Positions 40,870-51,360 of a stretch of 64,000 nt of DNA are shown piece by piece. The notes beneath the pieces were generated by a model, which saw only the letters and a list, made by a program, of their open reading frames with translations, made no database searches and was not told the origin of the DNA. The first letter of the stretch is position 1. Each line of letters begins with the position of its first letter. A program made the translations under genes and the position numbers. Source of the stretch: an uncultured Clostridia bacterium (GTDB lineage Bacteria; Bacillota; Clostridia; Christensenellales; UBA1242); assembly GCA_944372365.1 (NCBI GenBank), contig CALVYP010000004.1:1-64000 (forward strand). Reading direction: 5' to 3'.

Positions 40870-42079
40870 AAAATTTGTGATAATGTTTTCTGCCGATATC
40901 CTTTAAAAGTTCGGTTTGAGTGTTGGCACACTTGCCGTCAAAAACATCGCCAAGCGCTGCAAGCAAAACCGCATCATATTGTTTTGCTGGCAAAGATGGA
41001 AAATGCTTTTTTAAATCTTTTGCGGTAATTTTTAGATCGCTGACTTTAATAACCAATTTGTGTGAAATGATGTATCGGTAAAAGAAATTATACTTTTGCG
41101 CCAATAATTTTGATTTTTTATTTAAAAGTTTATATATTTCTGGGAAATTATCAAAATATTTAAAGAAAAATTGCTTGTTTTTTAAATGATTGAGTGCGTC
41201 ATAATAACCTGAAACAATGTTGATAAACCACGCCAAACGCTTTTTCGCGATGCCGCACTGCGCAACAAGATTGCTTAAAAAATATGAAACGCTTGCTGGC
41301 TGCACTGTGTCAACAAGGTCAATGGCAAAGCCAAGTGCTTTGTTTTCACACTTTGCAAGCATGTTTGGTTTGACATGATCAAACGCATCTGTAATCTGCG
41401 CCCAAACGCCGAGTTTATTGTATAATTTTATCGCTTTAACCGCACCACGATTTGTGGTTTTATCAAACAATTTTTCAACTTCTTCTGCAAATTTTGCATG
41501 CGTTAAATCTTTAATGTTGCTAATGTTTTTTTGAGCATTAAAAAAAGTTTGCTTTTCTATTGAAAAATTATACTCCCCCGCCAAACGAATCATACGCAAA
41601 ATTCTAAGCCCGTCATCGTTTAACACATCCTCTCTGATTGCGCGAACTTTTTTGCGCTTTAAATCGTCCATGCCGTCAAACGGATCTTTAATTTCGCCTT
41701 TGTTGATGTTGTAATAGATGCTGTTGATTGTAAAATCGCGCCTTTTGGCATCTTGCGAAAGATCCTTAACAAACTCTACGCTTGTTGGGCGATGGCCTTT
41801 GTCATAACTTTCCTTTCTGAAAGTTGCATAATCAAAACTTGCATCGCCGCAAACAATTTTGCATGTTCCCAAAGCGGCATTTTTGCTTTTTAAAGCAAAC
41901 GGACTGCCAGCCAGCTTTTTTTCAAGCATAGACAATGTGAGCGCGCTGCACAAATCTTCATCGCCGCACGGCTTGCCAAGCAGCGAATTTCTTACATATC
42001 CGCCAACAATATAAAAATCGCCGCCAACGATTTTGGCGAGTTTTTTTGCAGCTGAACTTGGTTTTATTACTATATTCAT
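40868..42079 (-). CDS. cca: CCA tRNA nucleotidyltransferase / poly(A) polymerase family
   Basis: 403 residues. Head domain: FYIVGGYVRNSLLGKPCGDEDLC holds the G-G-x-V-R and D-x-D catalytic motif (written DED here), ATFRKESYDKGHRPTSVEFV the second acidic region and RRDFTINSIYYN the third; RIKR-type RILRMIRLAGEYNFSIE binds the nucleotide. The C-terminal ~200 residues are helical. It repairs or adds the tRNA 3' CCA; all complete tRNA genes here already encode CCA, so repair or RNA tailing is the likelier task. Leaderless promoter TTGACA-17-TAGGAT, 6 nt before the ATG. Confidence 0.87.
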   Translation of the reverse strand: MNIVIKPSSAAKKLAKIVGGDFYIVGGYVRNSLLGKPCGDEDLCSALTLSMLEKKLAGSPFALKSKNAALGTCKIVCGDASFDYATFRKESYDKGHRPTSVEFVKDLSQDAKRRDFTINSIYYNINKGEIKDPFDGMDDLKRKKVRAIREDVLNDDGLRILRMIRLAGEYNFSIEKQTFFNAQKNISNIKDLTHAKFAEEVEKLFDKTTNRGAVKAIKLYNKLGVWAQITDAFDHVKPNMLAKCENKALGFAIDLVDTVQPASVSYFLSNLVAQCGIAKKRLAWFINIVSGYYDALNHLKNKQFFFKYFDNFPEIYKLLNKKSKLLAQKYNFFYRYIISHKLVIKVSDLKITAKDLKKHFPSLPAKQYDAVLLAALGDVFDGKCANTQTELLKDIGRKHYHKF

Positions 42080-42085
42080 ATTTTA

Positions 42086-42114
42086 ATCCTAAACTAAACA
42101 CAATATTTTGTCAA
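42086..42114 (-). promoter_or_regulatory. Promoter of leaderless cca
   Basis: Minus-strand TTGACA (42114-42109), 17-nt spacer, TAGGAT (42091-42086), 6 nt to the ATG at 42079. The divergent promoter for the P-type ATPase starts 16 nt away. Confidence 0.68.
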
Positions 42115-42129
42115 GCAAACACAATTTGT

Positions 42130-42158
42130 TTGACAACAAAATATCAATTTGTTATATT
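42130..42158 (+). promoter_or_regulatory. Promoter of leaderless P-type ATPase gene
   Basis: TTGACA (42130-42135), 17-nt spacer, TATATT (42153-42158), 7 nt to the ATG at 42166. Confidence 0.72.
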
Positions 42159-42165
42159 AAAAATA

Positions 42166-44556
42166 ATGAAAAAGGCTGCCGCAGAATTTGAGCTCGTTCG
42201 CTATCAAACTCAAAAAGATTTTGGGCTGGATGCACAACAAATTGCAGAAAGAATTGAACATAATTTAACAAACGAAGCAAAGGTTAAATCCACGCGTTCG
42301 TATTTTTCTATTTTTGTAAGAAACATTTGCACATACTTTAACTTAATTTGGCTGATAATCGCCATTGCGCTTATTTGTGTTGGATCATACAGCGACTTGT
42401 TGTTTTTGCTTGTCATTCTTTGCAACACAACCGTTGCCGTTGTGCAAGAGTGCCGCGCAAAACACACAGTTGAAAAGCTTTCGCTTGTAACACTGCCACG
42501 CGTTAAAGTGATAAGAGAAGGCAATGCAATTGAACTGCCAGCCGAGCAACTGTTGCTTGACGATGTGATTATGCTTTCAAACGGCGAGCAAGTGCCTGCC
42601 GACTGCATAATTTTGGAAGGCGAAGTTGAAGTCAACGAAAGTTTGCTTACCGGCGAATCCAACGCGATAAAAAAACAGGCATCCAACACATTGCTTGCAG
42701 GCAGTTTTTTGGTTTCAGGCGCATGCTGGGCAAGAGTTGACAAGGTGGGCAAAGATAATTACATCCAAACCATTGCAGCAAAGGCAAAACAATTTAAAGC
42801 CCCTGCATCAAACCTTTTTAAAGACATAAACAATTTAATTAAATACATTGGCATCGCGCTTATTCCGCTTGGTGTGCTGACTTTTGTTAAAGAATTTGTG
42901 TTTTTGCCAAACTCCATAAACGAGGCAATCACCAAAACCGCAGGCGCGCTTACAGGCATGATTCCAGCAGGAATGTTTTTGCTGATAACCATCTCGCTTT
43001 CGGTGGGCGTTGTTAAACTTGGGCGCAAAAAAACATTAGTTAAAGATATATATTCCATTGAAATGCTTGCGCGAAGCAATGTGCTGTGTTTGGATAAAAC
43101 CGGCACGATAACCGACGGAACTATGGTTGTGAAAGATGTGATTTACACTTCATCTCGCAAGAAAAAAACCGTTGACAACATAATAAGCAACCTGCTTGGC
43201 GCGCAAAGCACAACCAACGCCACAAGCAACGCTATGATTCAAAAGTTTGGTGTCAAAAACAAACTTAAAGTTAAACAAAAGCTTGAGTTTTCATCATCAA
43301 GAAAATTTTCAGTAACAACATTTTCTAACAACAAAACCTACTATCTTGGCGCTCCAACCTATGTTAAAGCCAAACTCACCGACCAGCAAAAACAGCTTAT
43401 GCAAGAAAAACTGCAGCAGGGTTTTAGAGTGATTGCCCTAACCGAATGCGAAACGCCATATGATGAAAAAAGCGGGGCAAGCGAAGGGATTACACTTGCA
43501 CTGTATGTTTTAGAAGATCACATCCGTGATGACGCAGTTGAAACAATCAAATGGTTTAAAGAAAATGATGTTGAAATTAAAATAATCTCTGGCGACGATC
43601 CAGTAACCGTTGCAAAAATTGCACAGCGCGTTGGCGTTGACGGAAGCGACAAATATGTTTCGCTTGAAAATGTAAGCATCGACGAAGTTGAAAAAATGGC
43701 ATCGCAATTTACGGTTTTTGGCAGAGTGTCTCCAGAACAAAAGTATGCAATAATCAAAACGCTTAGAAAAAACGGCAAAGTTGTGGCAATGACTGGTGAC
43801 GGCGTGAACGATACGCTTGCGCTTAAAGAGGCAGATTGCTCCATCGCTATGGCTGACGGCAGCGAAGTTGCAAGAAACATTTCGCATCTGGTGCTGCTTA
43901 ACTCAAATTTCACTTCCCTGCCAAGCGTTGTTAAAGAAGGCAGGCAGGTTATCAACAATGTTCAAAACTCATCTGTGCTGTTTTTAATGAAAACATTGTT
44001 CACACTTGTTATGTGCCTAAGCACAATAATTATGGTTGTGCCTTATCCATTTGCCCCAAGGCAGATGTTCCTGCTGGAATTGCTGGTGATTGGCATGCCG
44101 TCGCTTATACTCACCTTCCAGCCAAACACCGAACTTATTAAAGGAAACTTCATTCCGCAAGTGCTGAAAAAATCCATACCACGAGCCGTGCTGATGCTGC
44201 TGGCAGTGTTTACAGTGATATTTTTGGGATCAGAATATTTCAATCTGCTTACAGAAACAGAATACAACACGCTTCTTACACTAACCATCACTTTTGCAGG
44301 TTACATCAACTTGCTGTGGCTGTGCCAACCTTTCACCAAGCTTAGGCTTATCACTTTGGCACTTTCGCTTGTGTTGCTTGTTGCCGCTTGCCTTGTGATG
44401 CCTTGGTTCTTTGCAATGACAGACTTTACAAACATAGTTTGGGCAAGCTTCTTTGGAATCATCGCCTGCACCGCAGTGCTTATGGTGATTGCGATGATTA
44501 TTGAAAAGAAAGTTAAATTCAAATGGCCAAGCAAAAAAAATAAAACGCCTAAATAG
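42166..44556 (+). CDS. Cation-transporting P-type ATPase (CtpE-like)
   Basis: 796 residues from MKKAAAEFEL, the leaderless start. Actuator LLTGES (~155), phosphorylation site CLDKTGTITDGT (~310; Asp is the phosphoacceptor), KGAP-equivalent region degenerate, and hinge MTGDGVNDTLALKEADCSIAMADGSE (~540). About ten membrane helices: two near 50-100, two near 240-300 and six at the C-terminus. Helix 4 reads PAGMF where Ca-type pumps have PEGL, so one ion ligand differs. The subgroup resembles actinobacterial CtpE-type pumps; the ion is not certain. Its stop codon lies in the terminator hairpin. Confidence 0.85.
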   Translation: MKKAAAEFELVRYQTQKDFGLDAQQIAERIEHNLTNEAKVKSTRSYFSIFVRNICTYFNLIWLIIAIALICVGSYSDLLFLLVILCNTTVAVVQECRAKHTVEKLSLVTLPRVKVIREGNAIELPAEQLLLDDVIMLSNGEQVPADCIILEGEVEVNESLLTGESNAIKKQASNTLLAGSFLVSGACWARVDKVGKDNYIQTIAAKAKQFKAPASNLFKDINNLIKYIGIALIPLGVLTFVKEFVFLPNSINEAITKTAGALTGMIPAGMFLLITISLSVGVVKLGRKKTLVKDIYSIEMLARSNVLCLDKTGTITDGTMVVKDVIYTSSRKKKTVDNIISNLLGAQSTTNATSNAMIQKFGVKNKLKVKQKLEFSSSRKFSVTTFSNNKTYYLGAPTYVKAKLTDQQKQLMQEKLQQGFRVIALTECETPYDEKSGASEGITLALYVLEDHIRDDAVETIKWFKENDVEIKIISGDDPVTVAKIAQRVGVDGSDKYVSLENVSIDEVEKMASQFTVFGRVSPEQKYAIIKTLRKNGKVVAMTGDGVNDTLALKEADCSIAMADGSEVARNISHLVLLNSNFTSLPSVVKEGRQVINNVQNSSVLFLMKTLFTLVMCLSTIIMVVPYPFAPRQMFLLELLVIGMPSLILTFQPNTELIKGNFIPQVLKKSIPRAVLMLLAVFTVIFLGSEYFNLLTETEYNTLLTLTITFAGYINLLWLCQPFTKLRLITLALSLVLLVAACLVMPWFFAMTDFTNIVWASFFGIIACTAVLMVIAMIIEKKVKFKWPSKKNKTPK

Positions 44557-44567
44557 GCGTTTTTTTA
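44542..44567. terminator. Terminator shared by convergent genes
   Basis: Stem AAAACGCCT/AGGCGTTTT with T7; it overlaps the TAG of the P-type ATPase and faces the stop of the minus-strand gene at 44565. Confidence 0.85.
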
Positions 44568-45212
44568 ATATGTTTTATAATCTGCAAGGCTGTCATACAA
44601 AACGTATGTGTTGGCTTTTTGCGAGATTTTTAATGCATAAGTTTGCGAATTTTGATCGGCTTTATATTTTACAGCAACATATATATCAAGCGTTGAAAGC
44701 TCGTCGGTTTGCGAAATTGCAAAATACAATGAAGTGAATGAGAGTGTTTGATCTGTGTGCCAAATATCCTTGTATGCGCTTCCATCGTTGTATGTTACAG
44801 TTTGAGGCAGATCGTATTTAAATTCAACATAATATCCATTTTTTAATTGACTTTCAACAGTGCTGAAAAGTTGATTGTCTTGCTGTCCTGTTATTTGATA
44901 GTCGCCAAGCCTGCCGCTGAAAAGCGCAACCAAAAACGATGTTTCAAAAATTTCATCAAATTGCTGCATAAATTGCTGATATTTTTCTTGATCGCTGTCA
45001 AACTGGCCATAGACACTGTTTTGATTATAGATTGTCACTCTGTCAGGATTGGCGGCTATATATGGCTTTAAATTAACCTTAACACAAGCGCCAACAATAA
45101 TAAGAACAACCAACGCAAGCACAATGCCAAGCAGCGAAAAAGCAATCACTCGGCTGGTTCTTTTTCTTTTTAATGCCACTTCATGATCAAGCATAAGTTC
45201 TTTATCTGGCAT
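44565..45212 (-). CDS. Membrane-anchored hypothetical protein
   Basis: 215 residues, no family recognised. A basic segment (ALKRKRTSR) precedes one membrane helix (~22-45), so the C-terminal ~170 residues should be outside. That part is beta-rich with many Tyr, Gln and Asp. It starts 2 nt after the ftsH stop, with AAAGGAG inside the ftsH end, so the two genes are coupled. A role near the FtsH complex is possible but only from position. Confidence 0.65.
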   Translation of the reverse strand: MPDKELMLDHEVALKRKRTSRVIAFSLLGIVLALVVLIIVGACVKVNLKPYIAANPDRVTIYNQNSVYGQFDSDQEKYQQFMQQFDEIFETSFLVALFSGRLGDYQITGQQDNQLFSTVESQLKNGYYVEFKYDLPQTVTYNDGSAYKDIWHTDQTLSFTSLYFAISQTDELSTLDIYVAVKYKADQNSQTYALKISQKANTYVLYDSLADYKTY

Positions 45213-45214
45213 GT

Positions 45215-47479
45215 TTATTCTCCTTTGTTGTCATTTTCTTCTTTTGGTTTTTCTTGTGGTTCTTCCTTTGGTTGAGTTTTTTCACCATCTTTATTTGACT
45301 GAGATTTTGTTTTTGCAGCTGTTTTAGCCTTTATTCTTTGTGGCGCTTTTTTCTCAGCTTCTGGCTCTGCCTTGCTTTTTGGTTCGGCCTTTGGCTTAGG
45401 TTGCATCGCTTTAAGTTGTTGTTCATATTCGGCAATAACCAACTGATATTCTTCTTTGGTGATGATGCCGTTATCAAGCAATTTTTTGCCTTCTGCAACT
45501 TTGCTTCGATACTCTTCTAACTTTTTGGTTTGAAGTTGTTTCTCACGGATTTTGGCTTCCTTGGCTTTTTGTGCCTTATCTTTTTTCTCCATAAGTTTAA
45601 CAATCTCTTCTGTGGTTTTGCCCTGCATGATCATGTCAACTTCTTCTTTATAGATTGTTTCACGCTCAATAAGAAGTTTCGCCATCTCTTCAAGCAGAGG
45701 TTTATGCTCTTTTAAAAGCTTGTAAGCACGCTGATAGTTGTATTCTAAAATCTCTCTAACTTCGTCATCAGCTTCGGCTGCAAGTTTTTCAGAAAAATCA
45801 TTTTTGGTTTGATAATCTCTGCCAACAAAAATCATTTCCTGAGATGAAAGCGACATAAAGCCAACTTTTTTGCTCATGCCCCAATCAAACACCATTTTAT
45901 GCGCGATTTTTGTGGCTTGTTGGATGTCACTTGATGCACCAGTGGTGATTTCGCCAAACATAAGCTCTTCGGCAATCCTGCCACCCATGCTCATTGCAAT
46001 TTCATCCATAAGTTTGTTGTAACTTGCAAAGCTGTCATCATTTTCAGGTCTGCTCATTGTATAGCCACCAGCCATGCCGCGTGGAATGATTGAAACTTCT
46101 TGCACATCATCGCAATGTTTAAGCAGTTTTGCAAGCATTGCGTGCCCAGACTCATGATAGGCGGTGATTTTTTTATCTTTTTCAGTAACAAGCCTGCTTT
46201 TCTTTTGCGGGCCCATAAGCACTTTGTTTATGCCTTCGGTGATGTCTGTCATGATAATGGTTGGTCTGTTTGCCCTTGCTGCCAAAATGGCTGCTTCGTT
46301 AAGCATATTTTCAATGTCTGCACCAGTAAAACCAGCCGTGATTCGTGCAAGCGTTTTAAAATCAACGCTTTCATCGATAGGTTTGTTTTTGGCATGTATT
46401 CTCAAGATTCCTTCTCTGCCCTTGACATCTGGAACATGCACATAAATTTGCCTGTCAAATCTGCCCGGCCTCAAAAGCGCAGGATCAAGCACATCGCTTC
46501 GGTTTGTGGCTGCAAGCACGATGATGCCTTCGTTAGGTTCAAAGCCATCCATTTCAACCAAAAGTTGGTTTAAGGTTTGCTCGCGCTCATCATTTCCTCC
46601 GCCAAGACCTGCCCCGCGTTGACGCCCAACGGCATCGATTTCATCTATAAACACAATGCAAGGCTTGTTTTTCTTTGCCTGCTCAAAAAGATCACGCACT
46701 CTTGACGCACCAACGCCGACAAACATTTCAACAAAGTCTGAGCCAGAAATTGAAATGAATGGCACATTGCTTTCACCAGCCACCGCCCTTGCAAGCAAGG
46801 TTTTGCCTGTTCCCGGATTGCCCACAAGCAAAATTCCCTTTGGAATTCTTGCCCCAAGATCTGTAAACTTTTTAGGGTTTTTCAAAAATTCAACAATCTC
46901 TTCAAGCTCTGCTTTTTCTTCATCTGCACCAGCGATGTCGGCAAACTTAACCTTGGTTGTTGCATACGCTTTTGCGCGCGACTTGCCAAAGCTCATTGCA
47001 CCGCGGTTTGAGCCCGTCATCATTTTGTAAAGCACCCAAACCATCACGCCGCCAAATATGATTATCAAAAGAGTTGGCAAAAGTGACAAAAACCAGTTGT
47101 CGCTTGGCCTGTTTGTGTCGTAAGAAATGTCTGCGCCTGCTGCGACAGCCGCATCAATTTTTTCTACGATTCTGTTGATATCATTTGAAGATGAATATTC
47201 AAAATAATAGTCGGCATTGTTTGGAAAACTGTCAGCAAGTTTGCTGTCTTTAATTAAAATGTAGCCCGTGCCGTCGTAGTAATATAGGCGAGCCATTTGA
47301 ATGTTTTGCGGCCCTGTTTCGTCTTCACTGTAAGTGCCAGAGATAAAGGCATCAACATCACTAAGCTCCACCCTTTTGCCTGGGTTTGAAGTGTCGATAA
47401 ACAAAAAGCACACCAAAAGCACCAAAAGCAAAAGAACAATTAAATAGGAAAACTTAAATCCACCTTTTTTTTCTTCCAA
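45215..47479 (-). CDS. ftsH: ATP-dependent zinc metalloprotease FtsH with SHOCT-like tail
   Basis: 754 residues from a TTG start: GGAGGT lies 7 nt before this TTG, while an upstream TTG overlaps that site. Two membrane helices (~12-30 and ~135-155) flank the extracytoplasmic domain. AAA core: Walker A GNPGTGKT, Walker [32 protein letters not shown]; protease HESGH with the third ligand Asp in the downstream helix. It degrades membrane and short-lived proteins. After the usual end, a ~130-residue tail has [27 protein letters not shown], a SHOCT-like motif, then a Lys/Pro/Glu-rich stretch. Confidence 0.93.
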   Translation of the reverse strand: MEEKKGGFKFSYLIVLLLLVLLVCFLFIDTSNPGKRVELSDVDAFISGTYSEDETGPQNIQMARLYYYDGTGYILIKDSKLADSFPNNADYYFEYSSSNDINRIVEKIDAAVAAGADISYDTNRPSDNWFLSLLPTLLIIIFGGVMVWVLYKMMTGSNRGAMSFGKSRAKAYATTKVKFADIAGADEEKAELEEIVEFLKNPKKFTDLGARIPKGILLVGNPGTGKTLLARAVAGESNVPFISISGSDFVEMFVGVGASRVRDLFEQAKKNKPCIVFIDEIDAVGRQRGAGLGGGNDEREQTLNQLLVEMDGFEPNEGIIVLAATNRSDVLDPALLRPGRFDRQIYVHVPDVKGREGILRIHAKNKPIDESVDFKTLARITAGFTGADIENMLNEAAILAARANRPTIIMTDITEGINKVLMGPQKKSRLVTEKDKKITAYHESGHAMLAKLLKHCDDVQEVSIIPRGMAGGYTMSRPENDDSFASYNKLMDEIAMSMGGRIAEELMFGEITTGASSDIQQATKIAHKMVFDWGMSKKVGFMSLSSQEMIFVGRDYQTKNDFSEKLAAEADDEVREILEYNYQRAYKLLKEHKPLLEEMAKLLIERETIYKEEVDMIMQGKTTEEIVKLMEKKDKAQKAKEAKIREKQLQTKKLEEYRSKVAEGKKLLDNGIITKEEYQLVIAEYEQQLKAMQPKPKAEPKSKAEPEAEKKAPQRIKAKTAAKTKSQSNKDGEKTQPKEEPQEKPKEENDNKGE

Positions 47480-47600
47480 GTTTTTTACCTCCAAGATATA
47501 GATTATTTTATCATATCAAAAATTTTTTTCCAACCAATTTAAAGATAATACAAACAAGTATATATCATTTCTTACCACATTTTGACTTATTTTAGTGGCG

Positions 47601-48875
47601 CTAGTTTGGAAAAACCGACACCACAACCTTAAACACAACATGCTGTAAAAATTCATCGGCGCTTTGAATTTGTTTTAAAAACTGCTTGGTTTGATGGCGA
47701 TGGGTTCGATAGAAATGCTCAAACATTTCTAAAACATCAGTTTTATTTTTCACAAAAACCTCTAAGGCGTCGCTTATTTGGCGCTTAACAGTTTCTTCAA
47801 TTTTATCGCGTACTTCTTGGCTGATGTAGCTTGCCTCGCTTTTAGAGCGCAACTCCTGCTTACTGCCGTCAACTTCTGTGAGATTTACAAATAATCTTAT
47901 GCTGGTTGAGCAAACTGGAACACCATTTTGATAGTCAAAATGCATGCGCACCTGCTTTTTGTTAACCTTGTAGGCGAGCTGTGCATGGTTGAAGTTTTGG
48001 TCGCACACATCATCCAAAATCAGCACGGCACTGGTGGTTTTAGAGTTAAACCAGTTCAATCCACGCAGAATGTCTCTGTTGATGCTTGTTTGCATAACAC
48101 CGCGCTTGAGAATGATCTCATTGCCATCGTTGATGAGTTCATATTTTTGTTGCGACGAGCTGCCACTCTCTCCGCCAGAGGAAGACGCTTCGCCGCCCGC
48201 TTGCGTTGTTTGTGCCGCGTTGGATTGCTGGCTTTGCAAAGGTTTATCCAGCGGAATGCCATCATTTGTAGATTGCACAATCGGCATGTAGCTTACAAGC
48301 GATGTTTCAGTTGGAGAATAATATCCTTGCAAAAACGAATTGATGGTTGTGTCGTTCCAATAAACATAGTTGGAGTTGAAAAATGTAAGTTCTTCAAGGT
48401 TTAAATCGCTTTCGGCATCAAGTTCTTTGATAAACTCCATAAATGTTTTTGTGCTAACATTTGTGCCAATTAAAATGCAACTTTGCGGCAGCGATGCAAC
48501 TCTGACAAGATAGTTTAGCGCAGGTGCGATGTCTTGGCTAAGCAAACTTTCACTTACAATCGCCGTGTGCGTGTGAAAAAGCGACACCGCTTTGCCAAGT
48601 TGAAGCCCCGCTTTTGTAAGCGCTTCGCTGAGCGTTGCCCCTGTGGATGTGAAAATTTCATAACGCTCGGTGTAGGATTGATTTGGATATGAAAGAAAAG
48701 TTAGCAGCGTGACTTCATATTCATCTTGCTGTTTATCCAAACCAATTGCAGTGACTATTGCGTTTGAAACACTTTCGGCAGGCGCAATGATTGCTGACGG
48801 AAAGAAAAACAAAGTTATAAACAACAGTACCAAAAGTATTGGCGCACCTTTGATTGCTTTGATAAACCTTTTCAT
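47601..48875 (-). CDS. gerAC: Spore germination protein GerAC family, no lipobox
   Basis: 424 residues. IGLDKQQDEYEVTLLTFL and the following pattern (SNLSEALTKAGLQLGKAVSLFHTHTAIVSE, LNYLVRVASLPQSCILI) match Ger(x)C proteins; the C-terminal domain has LRGLNWFNSKTTSAVLIL and the helical end. Typical GerAC proteins are lipoproteins, but here the N-terminal hydrophobic segment (FFFPSAIIAPAES) has no Cys, so it is held by a helix or released. A Gln/Ser/Gly-rich linker (~215-245) divides the domains. It is the third subunit of the germinant receptor; ATG overlaps the gerAB stop. Confidence 0.86.
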   Translation of the reverse strand: MKRFIKAIKGAPILLVLLFITLFFFPSAIIAPAESVSNAIVTAIGLDKQQDEYEVTLLTFLSYPNQSYTERYEIFTSTGATLSEALTKAGLQLGKAVSLFHTHTAIVSESLLSQDIAPALNYLVRVASLPQSCILIGTNVSTKTFMEFIKELDAESDLNLEELTFFNSNYVYWNDTTINSFLQGYYSPTETSLVSYMPIVQSTNDGIPLDKPLQSQQSNAAQTTQAGGEASSSGGESGSSSQQKYELINDGNEIILKRGVMQTSINRDILRGLNWFNSKTTSAVLILDDVCDQNFNHAQLAYKVNKKQVRMHFDYQNGVPVCSTSIRLFVNLTEVDGSKQELRSKSEASYISQEVRDKIEETVKRQISDALEVFVKNKTDVLEMFEHFYRTHRHQTKQFLKQIQSADEFLQHVVFKVVVSVFPN

Positions 48876-49942
48876 CGCTGCCTCCTAAATTTTGCAAAAC
48901 ACAAAACCAAAATTGGCAAAACAAAATGCAAGACAAGTGCGAAATAACACATGACGGTTGTGCCTAAATTTATCGCCGTCAAATAGTTGACAACCGATGA
49001 TGCAACAACTGCAACAAATGCTAAATCAAACACGCAAACAGTGTAAGTGAGCGATAATTTGCTAAAAAGACTCATAAAACACTGACAAAATGCAAAAAAA
49101 TAGACGCTAAGTTGCAAAAAAGATAGAAACATCACAGTGATGATTGCAATTATATCCAACCTGCCCAGATCGATAAATCTGTATGAAAAAGTGATGATGT
49201 CTGAAATCGCATTTTTGTGAATGAAGCTTGTTTGCCCGAATATGCTGTAAAACATAAAATAAATAAGCAGCAAAATTATCGCACTTGTAAAAACATAGCG
49301 CAAGAACATAGTTTTATCTTTTCTTTTAAGCTGCACTCTATCCATAATCACAAAAAGCACAAGCATATCGCCAAAGCAAAACAGATTGTTAAACACACCC
49401 TTAAAATAATTTGCTGGATTGCTGTCAAAAAACAGCGGAAACCTATCATAATTTGCAAACGAAAGCAAAATTATAAAAATTAAGCATGAAATTATTAAAA
49501 AATAAAAAAATTCTGCTCCTCTTGCCAACGGTCTTATACCCCGAAAAACGCAAGTTGTCATGATAACTAAAAAGCAAAATAAAAATAAATAATACGCTGC
49601 GTCAATGTAAACTTGAATGTGAAAATACATATAAGAAATATTGAAAATTAACAAAATTTTAAAGAAAAAATATAAAATTAACAAAAAATAAAACAATTTT
49701 GCAGTAATTATTCCAAAATATTGTTTAATTATTTGATAGAAATTTTCACGCGGAAAAATGGTTTTAATTTTAAAGAAAATAAATAAAATAATAAATTCGG
49801 TTGCTAAAAGTGTAATAAAAATAAAAAATCCATCAGCGCTGGAAATTTCATAAAGCAGCGATGGAAGCACTAAAATTTTGTTTGCAAAAAGCAAGATTGA
49901 TGCCAAAATTGCAGTTTGTCTGGCAGAGATTGTTTGATTCAT
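48872..49942 (-). CDS. gerAB: Spore germination permease GerAB family
   Basis: 356 residues, ten hydrophobic helices, no large loops. ISARQTAILASILLFANKILVLPSLL is the usual GerAB start, and the LeuT/APC-like layout is kept (FSYRFIDLGRLDIIAIITVMFLSFLQLSVYF in helix 8). It is the germinant-binding membrane subunit of the receptor in the inner spore membrane. ATGA overlaps link it to gerAA and gerAC. Several helices are highly AT-coded with Phe/Ile-rich composition. Confidence 0.9.
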   Translation of the reverse strand: MNQTISARQTAILASILLFANKILVLPSLLYEISSADGFFIFITLLATEFIILFIFFKIKTIFPRENFYQIIKQYFGIITAKLFYFLLILYFFFKILLIFNISYMYFHIQVYIDAAYYLFLFCFLVIMTTCVFRGIRPLARGAEFFYFLIISCLIFIILLSFANYDRFPLFFDSNPANYFKGVFNNLFCFGDMLVLFVIMDRVQLKRKDKTMFLRYVFTSAIILLLIYFMFYSIFGQTSFIHKNAISDIITFSYRFIDLGRLDIIAIITVMFLSFLQLSVYFFAFCQCFMSLFSKLSLTYTVCVFDLAFVAVVASSVVNYLTAINLGTTVMCYFALVLHFVLPILVLCFAKFRRQR

Positions 49943-51360
49943 TTTTGCCTCGTTTTGTTGCGATTTTTAAACGACTGCGGTCTAAACTTCATTTGATTGG
50001 TTGGTTGCATAAGCAGTGCATCGTTTAAGTCTGAATAAACTCTTGGCGCATACGGCGCAAGATATGGCGCGCCGTAACCATCGATTGACGCGAGATAAAC
50101 AACCAAATAAACCAGCAACCCAACTATGCCAAGCATGCCAAGCGAGCCGCCGATAAATAGAAACAGGTATTGCAAAATTGTAAGCTGATAAGCCTGCTCT
50201 GGAACTGTGTAAAGTGCAATTTTTGCAAGCGCAACAATAATCACTCCCGGTGGAGAAATCAAACCAGCTTTAACGCCTGTGTCACCTAATATCAGAGCGC
50301 CCACAATGCTTGTTGCAAGCCCTAGATAACTTGGCAGCCTTAGCGACACTTCATACAAAATTTGAAACAGCAGGCTTATAAACAGCATCTCCAAAAAAGG
50401 TGTAAACGGCAATCCTTTTGTGGTGTTTGTGATTGTTATCAAAAACTTGATTGGAATGATGTTTTGATGAAAAACTCTAAGTGCGATATAAATCCCCGGC
50501 ACGACAACTGCAATTATTATTGCAAAAAGCCTTACGCATCGAATAAACGACGCATAGATGTAGCTGTTGTAATAATCATTGCTTGCCTGCACTTCTTCAA
50601 AAAACAAAAATGGCAAAGTTAAAACTATCGGCGAGCCGTCCACGATGATTGCCACCCGCCCTTCCAAAATTTTTGCAGCGATAATATCTGGTTTTTCCAT
50701 GCTGCCAACTTGTTTAAAGAGCGAACGAGGATGTTTTTCTAAATGTTTGATTATGTAGTGTGAATCAATTATTCCGTCAACTTTTATGCTTTCAAGTTTT
50801 TTGGTTATCTCATCCACCACCTGTTTGTTTGCAACGCCTTTTAAATATGCAAGCGTGATTCGAGTGTGGCTATACTTGCCAACAAACAAATCTTTAAGCA
50901 CCAAATTTTTGTTATAAAATCTTCTTCTAATAAGCGTGATGTTTGTGCGAATGTCTTCTGTAAAGCCTTCTCTCGGCCCTTGAATGACAGACGAAGTTGG
51001 CGGCTCTGATGGAATGCGCGCTGGATACTTTAAAATATCCACCGCAAGAATGTTTTCTTGTTCTGAAATCAATATAACAACATTGCCAGCAAGCACTTTT
51101 TCGCAGGCTTGATCAAACGATGCTTGCGTGATTTGCGCAGCAGAAATTTTTGATGACAAATTTTCAATGTCAACATGCTGGCTTTCAATGATTGGTCTGC
51201 AAATTCCATCGGCAAACAGTGCGCTGTCAACCATGCTTCTTAAATAGACAATGCCAACTTTTGCCGTGCTTTTTTGGATAATTCTTGTGCCGACATCGCT
51301 TGAAGAGTTTAGTTGCTGCTTGATTTTTTCCAATCTGCTTTCAACATCATAAAAAAGCAT
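49939..51360 (-). CDS. gerAA: Spore germination protein GerAA family
   Basis: 473 residues, family length. The N-terminal soluble domain ends near VIQGPREGFTEDIRTNITLIRRR, a hallmark of GerAA; four to five C-terminal helices follow, with LPFTPFLEMLFISLLFQILYEVSLRLPSYLG and GALILGDTGVKAGLISPPGVIIVALA. GerAA forms the channel of the receptor that starts germination. The start codon and the AAGG site lie in a 12-bp RNA hairpin (51357-51386). Confidence 0.94.
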   Translation of the reverse strand: MLFYDVESRLEKIKQQLNSSSDVGTRIIQKSTAKVGIVYLRSMVDSALFADGICRPIIESQHVDIENLSSKISAAQITQASFDQACEKVLAGNVVILISEQENILAVDILKYPARIPSEPPTSSVIQGPREGFTEDIRTNITLIRRRFYNKNLVLKDLFVGKYSHTRITLAYLKGVANKQVVDEITKKLESIKVDGIIDSHYIIKHLEKHPRSLFKQVGSMEKPDIIAAKILEGRVAIIVDGSPIVLTLPFLFFEEVQASNDYYNSYIYASFIRCVRLFAIIIAVVVPGIYIALRVFHQNIIPIKFLITITNTTKGLPFTPFLEMLFISLLFQILYEVSLRLPSYLGLATSIVGALILGDTGVKAGLISPPGVIIVALAKIALYTVPEQAYQLTILQYLFLFIGGSLGMLGIVGLLVYLVVYLASIDGYGAPYLAPYAPRVYSDLNDALLMQPTNQMKFRPQSFKNRNKTRQK

